Origin: Streptomyces sp. | GTDB taxonomy: Bacteria; Actinomycetota; Actinomycetes; Streptomycetales; Streptomycetaceae | Direction of reading: 5' to 3' | Length of the DNA stretch: 46,024 nt | NCBI GenBank assembly: GCA_013362785.1 | Contig: JABFVM010000108.1 | Span: 1 to 46,024, forward strand | Shown here: positions 1-8,435 of the stretch, piece after piece | Numbering within the stretch: the stretch's first letter is position 1 | How the letters are laid out: each line of letters starts with the position of its first letter | The notes under the pieces: model-generated | What the model was told of the DNA's origin: nothing | The model's database searches: none | Seen by the model: the letters and a program-made list of their open reading frames with translations, nothing else | Program-made: the position numbers and the translations under genes

Positions 1-287
1 GCGTTCTCACGGTCGGCGCTCTTGGTCTCGACGAATTCGATCTGGTCGGCGTTGTAGCCGAGCTCCTTCGCCACGTATGTGGCCACATCCACGTCGAAGC
101 CCGAGAAGCCGCCCGGCTCCTTCAGGCCCAGACCCGGCTGGTCGTACTTGATGCCGATCTTGATCTTGTCGCCACCGCCGGAGCCCGACCCACCCTCGTT
201 GTCACCGTCGCCGCCACCACAAGCGGTGGCAGTGATGGAGAGAACGAGTGCAGCGGCGGCCGCGGCGGAGACCTTGCGGAGCTTCAT
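1..287 (-). CDS. gluB: Glutamate ABC transporter substrate-binding lipoprotein (5' part only)
   Basis: Only the first 95 or so codons lie in the window; the gene runs off the left edge. The product starts MKLRKVSAAAAAALVLSITA and has a cysteine at the end of the hydrophobic segment (TATAC-GGG), followed by a Gly/Ser/Asp-rich linker. This is the usual layout of an exported, lipid-anchored binding protein. The next stretch (IKIGIKYDQPGLG...GFDVDVATYVAKELG) matches the first strand and helix of amino-acid binding proteins (family 3). The ATG at 287 is preferred over the in-frame ATG at 296 because AAGGA sits 8 bases upstream of it. It lies 98 bp downstream of gluA on the same strand, so it should be the second gene of gluABCD. 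It would capture extracellular glutamate for the permease. Confidence 0.9.
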   Translation of the reverse strand, partial: MKLRKVSAAAAAALVLSITATACGGGDGDNEGGSGSGGGDKIKIGIKYDQPGLGLKEPGGFSGFDVDVATYVAKELGYNADQIEFVETKSADREN

Positions 288-385
288 GGTGAACATCCTT
301 TGCGTGATGAAGAGATGCGTCCCGTCGGAGGGGTGTCCCTCAAAGGGCTGGATGACGCAGGTCGTCGGGTGCGTGAAGCAGTCCG

Positions 386-1162
386 TCAGTGGTGCAGGAT
401 CTTGGAAAGGAAGTCCTTCGCGCGGTCGCTGCGAGGGTTGCTGAAGAACTGGTCCGGCACAGCTTCTTCGACGATCTTGCCGTCCGCCATGAACACCACC
501 CGGTTGGCGGCCGAACGGGCGAAGCCCATCTCATGGGTGACGACGATCATGGTCATGCCGTCGCGGGCGAGCTGTTGCATGACCTCGAGGACCTCGTTGA
601 TCATCTCCGGGTCGAGCGCCGACGTGGGCTCGTCGAAGAGCATGACCTTGGGGTCCATGGCCAGCGCCCGGGCGATGGCCACACGCTGCTGCTGGCCGCC
701 GGAGAGCTGGGCGGGGTACTTGTCCGCCTGGTTGGCCACGCCCACCCGGTCGAGCAGGGCGCGGGCCTTCTCCTCGGCCTTCTTCTTGTCCGACTTGCGG
801 ACCTTGATCTGGCCCAGCATCACGTTCTCGAGCACGGTCTTGTGCGCGAAAAGGTTGAAGGACTGGAAGACCATCCCGACGTCTGCGCGCAGTCGGGCCA
901 GCTCCTTGCCTTCCGCGGGCAGCGGCTTGCCGTCGATGGCGATCGCGCCGGAGTCGATCGTCTCGAGGCGGTTGATGGCGCGGCACAGGGTGGACTTCCC
1001 GGACCCGGAGGGTCCGATGACCACGACGACCTCACCGCGGGCGATCGTCAGATCGATGTCCTGCAGCACGTGCAACGCGCCGAAGTGCTTGTTGACGTTC
1101 TTCAGGACGACCAGGTCGCCGGTCGCGGCCACATCTTCCTTGGCCACCGATACTTCGGTCAT
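386..1162 (-). CDS. gluA: Glutamate ABC transporter ATP-binding protein
   Basis: The product has 258 residues, normal for the polar amino-acid (GlnQ/GluA) ATPase family. It has Walker [10 protein letters not shown] (50-58), the Q-loop FQSFNLF, signature LSGGQQQR, Walker B VMLFDEP, and the switch histidine in VVTHEMGFA. It powers glutamate import with the binding protein and permeases encoded downstream (gluB, and gluC/gluD outside the window). A GGAG sequence lies about 10 bases before the ATG. It is the first gene of the operon and is transcribed away from the two-component system at 1451-3538, with which it shares a 288-bp intergenic region. The family is certain; glutamate specificity comes from the match to the known Streptomyces locus. 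Confidence 0.93.
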   Translation of the reverse strand: MTEVSVAKEDVAATGDLVVLKNVNKHFGALHVLQDIDLTIARGEVVVVIGPSGSGKSTLCRAINRLETIDSGAIAIDGKPLPAEGKELARLRADVGMVFQSFNLFAHKTVLENVMLGQIKVRKSDKKKAEEKARALLDRVGVANQADKYPAQLSGGQQQRVAIARALAMDPKVMLFDEPTSALDPEMINEVLEVMQQLARDGMTMIVVTHEMGFARSAANRVVFMADGKIVEEAVPDQFFSNPRSDRAKDFLSKILHH

Positions 1163-1255
1163 CGCTCTCAGGCTCCGTCCTCCTCGGTTTCGGAGGACAG
1201 TAATAACCGTATCCGACCTGCGTCATTAGTTCTGAGGGGAATCTGAGCATCACGA

Positions 1256-1271
1256 TCCGATAGCAATCGGA
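1256..1271. promoter_or_regulatory. Inverted repeat in the gluA-gluR divergent promoter region
   Basis: TCCGAT and ATCGGA form a perfect 6-bp inverted repeat around a 4-base spacer (AGCA), immediately followed by the palindrome ACACGTGT. It lies between two divergent genes, 94 bp from the gluA start and 180 bp from the gluR start. That is a natural position for an operator that controls both. Binding by GluR is an inference. Confidence 0.35.
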
Positions 1272-1450
1272 CACGTGTCGTAGCACTTGTGGCCTGTGCG
1301 CGTACCGGCTGCATAACGGAAGCGGCCCGTAACCGGAACCTACTTGACGGCGTCGTCGTCCATCAGCGTGACTTCCATGGTGCACGCGCGCGTGCGCACG
1401 CACTGTGTATCCATACGAATCGTACGGCCGATGAACCGAAGGAGGCCGGG

Positions 1451-2137
1451 ATGAGACTCCTCCTCGTCGAGGACGACAACCATGTCGCAGCCGCGCTGTC
1501 CGCGGTCCTGGCGCGGCACGGTTTCGACGTCACGCACGCGCGTAGCGGCGAGGAGGCCCTTCAGGCGCTCGTCCCCGAGGGCAACGGCTTCGGCGTCGTC
1601 CTCCTCGACCTCGGCCTGCCCGACCAGGACGGATACGAGGTCTGCGGCAAGATCCGCAAGCGCACCAGCACCCCGGTGATCATGGTCACCGCGCGCTCCG
1701 ACGTCCGCTCCCGCATCCACGGCCTCAACCTCGGGGCCGACGACTACGTGGTGAAGCCGTACGACACGGGGGAGCTGCTCGCCCGGATCCATGCCGTCAG
1801 CCGGCGCACCGCGCCCGAGGACACCGGGCCGGGCGGCGAAGGCGTGCTGCGCCTGGGCGCCGTGCACATCGAACTGCCCACCCGGCAGGTCAGCGTCGAC
1901 GGCTCGGTCGTCCAGCTGACCCGCAAGGAGTTCGATCTGCTCGCCCTGCTGGCCCAGCGCCCCGGGGTGGTCTTCCGCCGGGAACAGATCATCAGTGAGG
2001 TGTGGCGCACGAGTTGGGAGGGGACCGGGCGCACTCTTGAGGTGCATGTGGCGTCCCTGCGCGCCAAGCTGCGGATGCCGGCGCTGATCGAGACCGTACG
2101 CGGCGTCGGCTACCGGCTCGTCGCCCCGGCCGCGTAG
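1451..2137 (+). CDS. gluR: OmpR/PhoB-family response regulator, GluR-type
   Basis: The product has 228 residues: a receiver domain (1-115) and a winged-helix DNA-binding domain (about 135-226). Receiver residues are all present: acidic pair E7/D8-D9, phospho-acceptor D53 in LLDLGLP, T80 and K102 in VVKPY. The C-terminal half has the recognition pattern TRKEFDLLALLAQRPGVVFRREQI and ends in the usual RGVGYRL. The ATG at 1451 was chosen over upstream GTGs because GGAGG lies just before it. The kinase gene follows after 9 bp. In S. coelicolor the equivalent pair (GluR-GluK) senses glutamate and activates gluABCD; that role is carried over here from the identical arrangement. Confidence 0.9.
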   Translation: MRLLLVEDDNHVAAALSAVLARHGFDVTHARSGEEALQALVPEGNGFGVVLLDLGLPDQDGYEVCGKIRKRTSTPVIMVTARSDVRSRIHGLNLGADDYVVKPYDTGELLARIHAVSRRTAPEDTGPGGEGVLRLGAVHIELPTRQVSVDGSVVQLTRKEFDLLALLAQRPGVVFRREQIISEVWRTSWEGTGRTLEVHVASLRAKLRMPALIETVRGVGYRLVAPAA

Positions 2138-2146
2138 CGGGCAAGG

Positions 2147-3538
2147 GTGCGCACTCGTCTCCTCCCGCTGCTCATCGTCCTGATGGCGGCCGTGCTGCTC
2201 GCGCTCGGCGTACCGCTCGCCGTCAGCCTGGCCTCGGCCCAGCAGCAGAAGGTGGTCGTCGACCGGATCGACGACACGGCGTACTTCGCGGCGATCGCAC
2301 GGCCCGCCGCCGACACGACCTCCGGATCCCGCGACGAGCTGCGCATCCTCAGCCGGGAGCTGGAGAACTACTACGAGGTCTACGGCATCCGGGCCGGCGT
2401 CTTCCTGCCCAATGACACCCCCCTGGCCAACGGGCCGACGACCTGGTTCCTGCCCGAGACCGGCGAGGTGCGCGAGGCCTTCGAGGAGTCGCTGCTCAGC
2501 CGGCGCAGCCATGATCCGCAGCAGGTGTGGCCCTGGCAGCAGGGCCATCTCGTCGTCGCCTCGCCGGTCATCCGGGACGGCGACGTCGTCGCGGTCGTCG
2601 TCACCGACTCGCCCACCGGGCAGATGCGGTCGCGGATCCTGGACGGCTGGCTGATCATCGGCGCGGGTCTGACGGCCGCGATGCTGGTGGCCGTCGGGGC
2701 CGCGCTCCGGCTGACCGGCTGGGTGCTCAGGCCGGTTCGGGTGCTGGACACCACCACGCACGCGATCGCGAGCGGGCGTTTGAAGACGCGGGTCGCGGTT
2801 GCCAGCGGTCCGCCGGAACTCCGGCGGCTGGCCCGGTCGTTCAACGAGATGGCGGACAACGTCGAGGACGTGCTGGAGCAGCAGCGCGCCTTCGTCGCCG
2901 ACGCCTCGCACCAGCTGCGCAACCCGCTCGCGGCGCTGCTGCTGCGCATCGAACTGCTCGCTTTCGAACTACCGGAGGGCAATGCGGAGATCGCCTCGGT
3001 CCAGGGCGAGGGCAAGCGCCTGGCTCAGGTTCTGGACGACCTGCTCGACCTCGCGCTGGCCGAGCACACCGAAGCCGACCTGCGGCTCACCGACGTCGGC
3101 GCGCTGACCGCCGAGCGCGTCGCGGCCTGGGCCCCGACCGCCGAGGCCAAGGGAGTACGGCTGGTGGGGGACTGCCCGGCCACCACCGCCTGGGCCGACC
3201 CGGTGGCGCTGTCCAGCGCGCTGGACGCGGTGATCGACAACGCGGTCAAGTTCACGCCCGAGGACGAGCGCGTCGAGGTCACCGTGACCTTCAACGGCAG
3301 TGCGTCGACGATCGTGGTCGCCGACCACGGCCCCGGCCTCACCGACGAGGAACTCGCCCGCATCGGCGACCGCTTCTGGCGCAGCGGCCGGCACCAGAAC
3401 ATCAAGGGCTCGGGCCTGGGCCTGTCGATCTCGCGGGTCCTCCTCGCGGCGGGCGGCGGCTCCATCTCGTACGCCCGCAATGAACCGAACGGACTCCGGG
3501 TGACGGTGACGGTGCCCAGGACGGCGCCGACGCAGTAG
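2147..3538 (+). CDS. gluK: Sensor histidine kinase, GluK-type
   Basis: The product has 463 residues. It has a membrane segment at about 5-27, an extracellular sensor of about 135 residues, a second membrane segment at about 167-189, a HAMP linker (190-245), and a HisKA domain with H255 in ADASHQLRNPLAALL. The HATPase domain carries an N-box (VIDNAVKFT), G1 (VADHGPGLT), an F-box-like FWRSG, and G2 (GSGLGL). The start is GTG, 9 bp after the response regulator stop, so the two genes are cotranscribed. The sensor part is not a recognised fold from sequence alone; glutamate as signal is inferred from the locus. Its 3' end faces the convergent gene at 3796. Confidence 0.9.
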   Translation: MRTRLLPLLIVLMAAVLLALGVPLAVSLASAQQQKVVVDRIDDTAYFAAIARPAADTTSGSRDELRILSRELENYYEVYGIRAGVFLPNDTPLANGPTTWFLPETGEVREAFEESLLSRRSHDPQQVWPWQQGHLVVASPVIRDGDVVAVVVTDSPTGQMRSRILDGWLIIGAGLTAAMLVAVGAALRLTGWVLRPVRVLDTTTHAIASGRLKTRVAVASGPPELRRLARSFNEMADNVEDVLEQQRAFVADASHQLRNPLAALLLRIELLAFELPEGNAEIASVQGEGKRLAQVLDDLLDLALAEHTEADLRLTDVGALTAERVAAWAPTAEAKGVRLVGDCPATTAWADPVALSSALDAVIDNAVKFTPEDERVEVTVTFNGSASTIVVADHGPGLTDEELARIGDRFWRSGRHQNIKGSGLGLSISRVLLAAGGGSISYARNEPNGLRVTVTVPRTAPTQ

Positions 3539-3652
3539 CCGGCGGGCCCAGCCGTGGCCCACAGCCAGCCGTTGCCCACAGCCCAGCCGTAGTCCGGCAG
3601 GGTCGTAGCCGGGCTCGGCCGCTGCCCGCCCCAGCCGTAGCCGGGCCAGCCC

Positions 3653-3748
3653 AATCAGTCACCGTCGTGGTCGGGCCCATCCCAATCAGTCACGGTCGTA
3701 GCCGGGCCCAGCCGCAAATCAGTCACCGTCGTAGCCGGGCCGGCACAG
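3653..3748 (+). repeat. Degenerate tandem repeat, about 31-33 bp units, three copies
   Basis: Three units begin with AATCAGTCAC at 3653, 3684 and 3717, each followed by a GTCGTAGCCGGGCC-like block. Further copies of the GTAGCCGGGC block occur upstream (3604-3650) without the AATCAG part. The array fills most of the 257-bp convergent gap between the kinase gene and the minus-strand gene at 3796-4791. No gene is apparent in the gap. Confidence 0.75.
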
Positions 3749-3795
3749 CCGCCGGACCGGCGCCGACAGGTTGCCACCGCTTCGGCCCAGGCCTC

Positions 3796-4791
3796 CTACG
3801 GCTTGACCGAGCGGTAGTAGCGCTGGGCGCCCTCGTGCAACGACAGCGGGTCGGTGTAGATCGCCGTGCGCAGGTCGACCAGTTGCGCGGAGTGGACGTG
3901 GGCGCCGATGCCGTCGCGGCTCTTGATCACCGTGCGGGTCAGCCATTCGGTGAGCCTGGGGTCCATGTCCTTGCGGGTGATCAGCAGGTTGGAGACGGCG
4001 ATCGTCGGCACCGTGTCGCCGTTCTGGATGGTGGGGTACGCCGACTCCGGCATGTTGGTCGCGCGGTAGAAGTGGGCCGCGTCGCCCTGGGCGTGCACCT
4101 TGGCGACGAGGTCGGCGTCGATCGGCACGAACCGGAACGAGGAGGTCTCGGCGATCTTCTCCAGCCCGTCCGTCGGCACCCCGCTCGACCAGAAGAACGC
4201 GTCGAGCTCGCGCCCCAGCCGCTCGGGCCCGGTGTCGATGCCGTCCGACCGGGGCGTGATGTCCTTCTCCGGGTCGATGTCGGCGGCCTCCAGCACCCGG
4301 GTGGCGATGAGCCGGACACCGGAGTCGGGCAGCCCTATCGCCACCCGCTTGCCCTTCAGGTCCTTGACGGAGCGGATGTCGGAGTTCGGCGGCACGACCA
4401 GCTGGACATAGTCGTCGTACAGCCGGGCGACCCCGCGCAGCCGGTTGATGACGGGCTTGTCGCCGATCTCGTACGTGTCCACGGCGTCGGCGGCCGCGAT
4501 CGTGAAGTCGGCCTTCCCGGTCGCCACGCGCTCGACGTTCTCCTGCGAGCCGTCACTGGTCAGCAGCTTCACCTTCAGCTGCGGCATGTCCTTGGCGAGC
4601 TCCTTGCGCAGCAGGGCGCCGTACTCCTGATACACCCCCGCGCGCGTGCCCGTGCTGAACGTGATCGTCCCGCTCGGCGGCTCCTCGCCCAGGGGCAGCA
4701 GCCACCACAGCAGGAGCCCCAGGGCGACGAACCCGGCGGCCACGCTCTGCAGGGTCCGGCGCCTGCGGATTCGGGTGAGGAACTCGGACAT
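3796..4791 (-). CDS. TAXI-family (TRAP-associated) extracytoplasmic binding protein
   Basis: The product has 331 residues. An N-terminal membrane anchor or uncleaved signal (about 14-32, VAAGFVALGLLLWWLLPLG) is followed by a periplasmic-binding-like fold. TAXI hallmarks are the start of the mature domain (ITFSTGTRAGVYQEYGALL), ADFTIAAADAV, and the central LKGKRVAIGLPDSGVRLIA. Such proteins bind small organic acids and hand them to a TRAP permease. No permease gene is adjacent, so it may work alone, as a sensor, or with a distant partner. The ATG at 4791 has an AGGA-type ribosome site; the long open frame upstream of it overlaps the divergent gene at 4927 and is not used. Family call is firm, ligand unknown. 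Confidence 0.8.
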   Translation of the reverse strand: MSEFLTRIRRRRTLQSVAAGFVALGLLLWWLLPLGEEPPSGTITFSTGTRAGVYQEYGALLRKELAKDMPQLKVKLLTSDGSQENVERVATGKADFTIAAADAVDTYEIGDKPVINRLRGVARLYDDYVQLVVPPNSDIRSVKDLKGKRVAIGLPDSGVRLIATRVLEAADIDPEKDITPRSDGIDTGPERLGRELDAFFWSSGVPTDGLEKIAETSSFRFVPIDADLVAKVHAQGDAAHFYRATNMPESAYPTIQNGDTVPTIAVSNLLITRKDMDPRLTEWLTRTVIKSRDGIGAHVHSAQLVDLRTAIYTDPLSLHEGAQRYYRSVKP

Positions 4792-4926
4792 GGCCGAGAT
4801 CCTGCCAGCCGGTGCGCGGTGCTGACCAGGGCAGGGGTCACAGGAAGGGAGGGCGCGGGGGGTGGCCGCCGGAGCGGGACGCCTCCGCGACAGGGACTGT
4901 CGGACCCGGCCGCTACAGTCGGCCGC

Positions 4927-5331
4927 ATGAGTTCCTCCCCCGCCGACCTGGTCCGTGAGTTCCACCTCGCCTTCGGGCTCGACGCCCGCAGCACGCCCAC
5001 CGAGGTCTCCCCGGAACTGGCCGGGCACCGTGGCGAGCTGCTCGCCGAGGAGGCCGCGGAGGTCGCCGAGGTCTGCGTCAGCGGCCCGCTCGACAGACTC
5101 GCGCACGAGCTGGCGGACGTCGTCTACGTCGCGTACGGCACGGCCCTGGTCCACGGGATCGACCTCGACGCCGTACTCGCCGAGATCCACCGCTCCAACA
5201 TGACCAAGCTGGGCCCCGACGGCCAGGTCGCCCGCCGGGCCGACGGCAAGGTGCTCAAGGGGGAGCACTACGAGGCACCGGACGTGTCGGGAGTGCTACG
5301 CCGCCAGGGGTGGTCGGCCGGCGAGGCGTAG
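4927..5331 (+). CDS. MazG/HisE-like nucleotide pyrophosphohydrolase
   Basis: The product has 134 residues. The core follows the all-alpha NTP pyrophosphatase pattern: LLAEEAAEVAEV supplies E41, E42 and E45, and HELADVVYVAYG supplies E61 and D64, which in this family coordinate magnesium. The N-terminal part (DLVREFHLAFGL) resembles phosphoribosyl-ATP pyrophosphohydrolase-like proteins. The expected activity is hydrolysis of a nucleoside triphosphate (or a related compound) to the monophosphate and pyrophosphate; the real substrate cannot be read from sequence. It is not the histidine-pathway hisE, because no his genes are near. The gene is divergent from the TAXI gene (135 bp apart) and lies 135 bp before miaB. 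Confidence 0.75.
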   Translation: MSSSPADLVREFHLAFGLDARSTPTEVSPELAGHRGELLAEEAAEVAEVCVSGPLDRLAHELADVVYVAYGTALVHGIDLDAVLAEIHRSNMTKLGPDGQVARRADGKVLKGEHYEAPDVSGVLRRQGWSAGEA

Positions 5332-5466
5332 CGCCCCGCCCCGGCCCCCGTGCCGGCCCCTCCCGGGTCAGCCTGCCGGGCCGGTGACCGGCGCTTGTGG
5401 TTCCCCCTCTCCTCCCGCCACCTCGGTCCGGGGCGGGCGGTTCTCGCGACCGCATACCCTTGTCAC

Positions 5467-6987
5467 ATGAGCAGCAGCGACCGGAGCACGGCAGTGGACG
5501 TTCGAACCAAGACGTACGAAGTGCGCACCTACGGGTGCCAGATGAACGTCCACGATTCCGAGCGATTGTCGGGGCTGCTCGAAGACGCCGGTTACGTACG
5601 CGCGCCCGAGGACGCGAACGGCGACGCGGACGTCGTCGTCTTCAACACCTGCGCGGTCCGTGAGAACGCCGACAACAAGCTGTACGGCAACCTCGGCCAC
5701 CTCGCGCCGATGAAGACCAAGCGCCCCGGCATGCAGATCGCGGTCGGCGGCTGTCTGGCGCAGAAGGACCGCGACACCATCGTGAAGCGGGCGCCCTGGG
5801 TCGACGTCGTCTTCGGCACGCACAACATCGGCAAGCTGCCCGTCCTGCTGGAACGCGCGCGCGTGCAGGAGGAGGCGCAGGTCGAGATCGCCGAGTCGCT
5901 GGAGGCGTTCCCGTCGACGCTGCCGACCCGGCGCGAGAGCGCCTACGCGGCCTGGGTGTCGATCTCCGTCGGCTGCAACAACACCTGCACCTTCTGCATC
6001 GTCCCGGCCCTGCGCGGCAAGGAGAAGGACCGCCGCACCGGCGACATCCTCGCCGAGATCGAGGCCCTGGTCGGTGAGGGCGTCTCCGAGATCACACTGC
6101 TCGGCCAGAACGTCAACGCGTACGGCTCCGACATCGGCGACCGCGAGGCGTTCAGCAAGCTGCTGCGGGCCTGCGGAAAGATCGAGGGCCTGGAGCGCGT
6201 CCGCTTCACCTCCCCGCACCCGCGCGACTTCACCGACGACGTGATCGCGGCCATGGCCGAGACGCCGAACGTGATGCCGCAGCTGCACATGCCGCTGCAG
6301 TCCGGCTCGGACACCGTCCTGAAGGCGATGCGCCGCTCCTACCGCCAGGAGCGCTACCTCGGGATCATCGAGAAGGTCCGCGCCGCCATCCCGCACGCCG
6401 CGATCACCACCGACATCATCGTGGGCTTCCCCGGCGAGACCGAGGAGGACTTCGAGGAGACGATGCACGTGGTGCGCGAGGCACGGTTCGCGCAGGCCTT
6501 CACCTTCCAGTACTCCAAGCGCCCCGGAACCCCGGCCGCGACCATGGAGAACCAGATCCCCAAGAAGGTCGTCCAGGCGCGCTACGAGCGTCTCGTCGCC
6601 CTCCAGGAGGAGATCTCCTGGGAGGAGAACAAGAAGCAGGTCGGCCGCACGCTGGAGCTGATGGTCGCCGAGGGCGAGGGCCGCAAGGACGACGCCACCC
6701 ATCGCCTCTCCGGCCGCGCCCCCGACAACCGACTGGTCCACTTCACCAAGCCGGACCAGGAGGTACGTCCCGGCGACGTGGTCACCGTCGAGATCACGTA
6801 CGCCGCCCCGCACCACCTCCTCGCCGAGGGCCCCGTCCTCGACGTGCGCCGCACGCGCGCGGGCGACGCCTGGGAGAAGCGCAACACCGCCGAGGCCGCC
6901 AAGCCGGCCGGAGTCCTGCTCGGCCTGCCGAAGATCGGCGTCCCCGAGCCACTGCCGGCGGCGACGGGCGGCTGCGCGGCGCACTGA
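5467..6987 (+). CDS. miaB: tRNA-2-methylthio-N6-dimethylallyladenosine synthase MiaB
   Basis: The product has 506 residues. The UPF0004 domain holds three cluster cysteines, C24 (TYGCQMN), C62 (FNTCAV) and C96 (VGGCLAQ). The radical-SAM domain has the CxxxCxxC triad C170/C174/C177 (CNNTCTFC). A TRAM-like domain lies at the C-terminus (about 390-470). MiaB adds a methylthio group to i6A-37 of tRNAs that read UNN codons, using two 4Fe-4S clusters and SAM. Its precursor base is made by MiaA, encoded at 8900. The ATG at 5467 gives the usual Streptomyces length; the longer open frame is rejected. The last 30 residues end in GGCAAH, an actinobacterial extension. Confidence 0.95.
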   Translation: MSSSDRSTAVDVRTKTYEVRTYGCQMNVHDSERLSGLLEDAGYVRAPEDANGDADVVVFNTCAVRENADNKLYGNLGHLAPMKTKRPGMQIAVGGCLAQKDRDTIVKRAPWVDVVFGTHNIGKLPVLLERARVQEEAQVEIAESLEAFPSTLPTRRESAYAAWVSISVGCNNTCTFCIVPALRGKEKDRRTGDILAEIEALVGEGVSEITLLGQNVNAYGSDIGDREAFSKLLRACGKIEGLERVRFTSPHPRDFTDDVIAAMAETPNVMPQLHMPLQSGSDTVLKAMRRSYRQERYLGIIEKVRAAIPHAAITTDIIVGFPGETEEDFEETMHVVREARFAQAFTFQYSKRPGTPAATMENQIPKKVVQARYERLVALQEEISWEENKKQVGRTLELMVAEGEGRKDDATHRLSGRAPDNRLVHFTKPDQEVRPGDVVTVEITYAAPHHLLAEGPVLDVRRTRAGDAWEKRNTAEAAKPAGVLLGLPKIGVPEPLPAATGGCAAH

Positions 6988-7244
6988 CGTACCCCTGCGA
7001 GGAGGCGGCCCGCTTCGAGGGCACCCTGGAGCAGGCCCGTGCCCTGCTCTACGAGGTCGCCTGCACCCACAGGCCCCGCAGCGGGCTGCGCCAGCGGAGC
7101 CGTGAGGTGTTCAGGGTCGGCGACGGGGACGCGTACTACGCGCGCATAGAGGGTTGGATGACCTCCCACCGCGTCCTGTTCCAGCCGGCCCAGCGGGTGT
7201 GGAGCACCGATCCCGAGCCGCCCCCTCGCAGTAGGCTCCCGATC
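6984..7244 (+). pseudogene. Start-less coding-like segment after miaB
   Basis: From the CTG that overlaps the miaB stop, a frame different from miaB reads [20 protein letters not shown] and continues through YYARIEGWMTSHRVLFQPAQ without a stop into the next gene. The peptide has the helix/strand and charge pattern of a real small protein, but no ATG, GTG or TTG precedes its conserved-looking part; the first GTG is at 7107. No ribosome site is visible before the CTG. It may be a remnant of a small gene that lost its start and stop, a CTG-initiated gene fused to its neighbour, or an upstream extension of the next protein. The function is not recognised. Confidence 0.35.
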
Positions 7245-8012
7245 ATGCTTGTCGCCGCCGCAGTCTGCCCCTGCCCGCCGCTCCTCGTGCCCGAGCTCGC
7301 GGCGGGCGCCGCCCCCGAGCTGGACACCGCGCGCGCCGCCTGCACGGACGCGCTCGGCGTACTCGCGGCCGCCCGACCGGACCGGCTGGTGGTCGTCGGG
7401 CCCGCCGACGAGAGCGGGCACGGGGCGTACGCGCAAGGTGCGGCGGGTTCCTTCCGCGGGTTCGGCGTGGACGTCGACGTACGGCTGGGGCGCGCTGCCG
7501 CGGACCGGGCGGACCAGGCCGACCAGGCGGAGGGCCGGGCGGATCAGGCGGCCCTGCCGGAGCCGTCGCGAGGACCGCTTCCGACGTCGCTCGCCGTCGC
7601 CGCGTGGCTGCTGGAGCGGACCGAATGGGCGGACGCCCCGATCGAGGGCCTCGCCGTGGAACCTCTGACGGTCGAGCGGTGTATTGAAATCGGGAGGGAC
7701 ATCGCCGCCCGGGCCGAGCGGGTGGCGCTGCTGGTGATGGGCGACGCCAGCGCCTGCCGCACGCTCAAGGCCCCCGGCTACCTCGACGAGCGCGCGGAGC
7801 CGTTCGACGCGTCCGTCGCGCGTGCGCTGGGCAAGGCGGACACGGAGGCGCTCAAGACGCTGGACATCCAGCTCGCACACGACCTGAAGGCCTCCGGCCG
7901 GGCGCCGTGGCAGATCCTCGCGGGCGCCGCCGAGCAGGCGGGCCTCTCGGGCGCCCTGTTGTACGACGACGCGCCGTACGGGGTCGGGTACCTGGTCGCG
8001 ACCTGGTCGTAG
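7245..8012 (+). CDS. Class III extradiol dioxygenase subunit B-like (LigB-fold) protein
   Basis: The product has 255 residues. It opens LVAAAVCPCPPLLVPELAAG and has PDRLVVVGPADESG, then VALLVMGDASACRT, and ends in LYDDAPYGVGYLVATW. This pattern matches actinobacterial proteins annotated as class III extradiol dioxygenase subunit B-like. The metal-binding histidine pairs of true LigB enzymes are not clearly present, so catalysis is uncertain. Residues about 84-107 hold a short ADQADQAEGRADQA repeat that looks like a local expansion. The ATG at 7245 is preferred because family members start right there; the frame is open upstream. It sits between miaB and miaA, a placement common in Streptomyces, but no functional link to tRNA modification is shown. 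Confidence 0.7.
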   Translation: MLVAAAVCPCPPLLVPELAAGAAPELDTARAACTDALGVLAAARPDRLVVVGPADESGHGAYAQGAAGSFRGFGVDVDVRLGRAAADRADQADQAEGRADQAALPEPSRGPLPTSLAVAAWLLERTEWADAPIEGLAVEPLTVERCIEIGRDIAARAERVALLVMGDASACRTLKAPGYLDERAEPFDASVARALGKADTEALKTLDIQLAHDLKASGRAPWQILAGAAEQAGLSGALLYDDAPYGVGYLVATWS

Positions 8013-8066
8013 AGCACTCCCGAAGCAGTACGGCAGCGCACACCAGGCTGGGCGGGGCACACCGGA

Positions 8067-8102
8067 CAAACGGCGGACGGCCGGCAAACGGCGGACGGCC
8101 GG
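8067..8102 (+). repeat. 18-bp tandem repeat, two perfect copies
   Basis: The unit CAAACGGCGGACGGCCGG occurs at 8067-8084 and 8085-8102. The second copy contributes the left arm of the terminator hairpin at 8092-8129, so the duplication doubles half of a terminator. Confidence 0.85.
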
Positions 8103-8129
8103 GGAGCCCTCAAGCTCCGCGGCCGTCCG
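8092..8129. terminator. Bidirectional terminator between convergent genes
   Basis: CGGACGGCC (8092-8100) and GGCCGTCCG (8121-8129) are perfect inverted repeats. The loop contains a second nested repeat (GGAGC/GCTCC). It lies between the stop of the LigB-like gene and the stop of the minus-strand gene at 8142. Confidence 0.75.
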
Positions 8130-8141
8130 TCGGTGTGCCGT

Positions 8142-8411
8142 TCAGGTCGTCGGCGGGGGTGAGCCCGACGGCGGTGTGCTGCTGCCGGTCCCCGTGCCGT
8201 CGCCCTTGTGCGCGAGTCGGTCCATGGCGCCCTTGGCCTTGTCCGTGCCCGAATGGATCTTGTCGCTGTACTTGCCCTTGGTCTTCTTGTCGACGACCTT
8301 CGCGGCCTTGTCGAGGCCGTGCTGGACCTGTTCCTCGTGCCGCTGCGCGAAGCCGGAGACCTTGTCCTTGGCCGGGGCGAGTTTGGCTTTCAAACTGTGC
8401 ATCAGACCCAT
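8142..8411 (-). CDS. MT0933/Rv0909-like small helical protein (antitoxin-family)
   Basis: The product has 89 residues. Lysine-rich amphipathic helices include LKAKLAPAKDKVSGFAQRHE, AAKVVDKKTKGKYSDKIHSG and TDKAKGAMDRLAHKG. The KTKGKYSDKI...KAK signature is the core of the MT0933-like antitoxin family of actinobacteria. The tail is a disordered Gly/Thr/Pro/Ser stretch. GGGAAGG precedes the ATG. It is the second gene of an operon: the acidic-protein gene at 8436-8717 ends 24 bp upstream. No toxin gene is adjacent; the neighbour is not a known toxin, so a true toxin-antitoxin role is doubtful. Streptomyces genomes carry many such stand-alone copies. Its role is unknown. Confidence 0.75.
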   Translation of the reverse strand: MGLMHSLKAKLAPAKDKVSGFAQRHEEQVQHGLDKAAKVVDKKTKGKYSDKIHSGTDKAKGAMDRLAHKGDGTGTGSSTPPSGSPPPTT

Positions 8412-8435
8412 GCTTCACCTTCCCGCGCGGGGCAC

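Noticed and set aside
4927..5331. hisE of histidine biosynthesis
   Set aside because: The fold fits, but the sequence is longer, has MazG-type spacing and no his genes are nearby.
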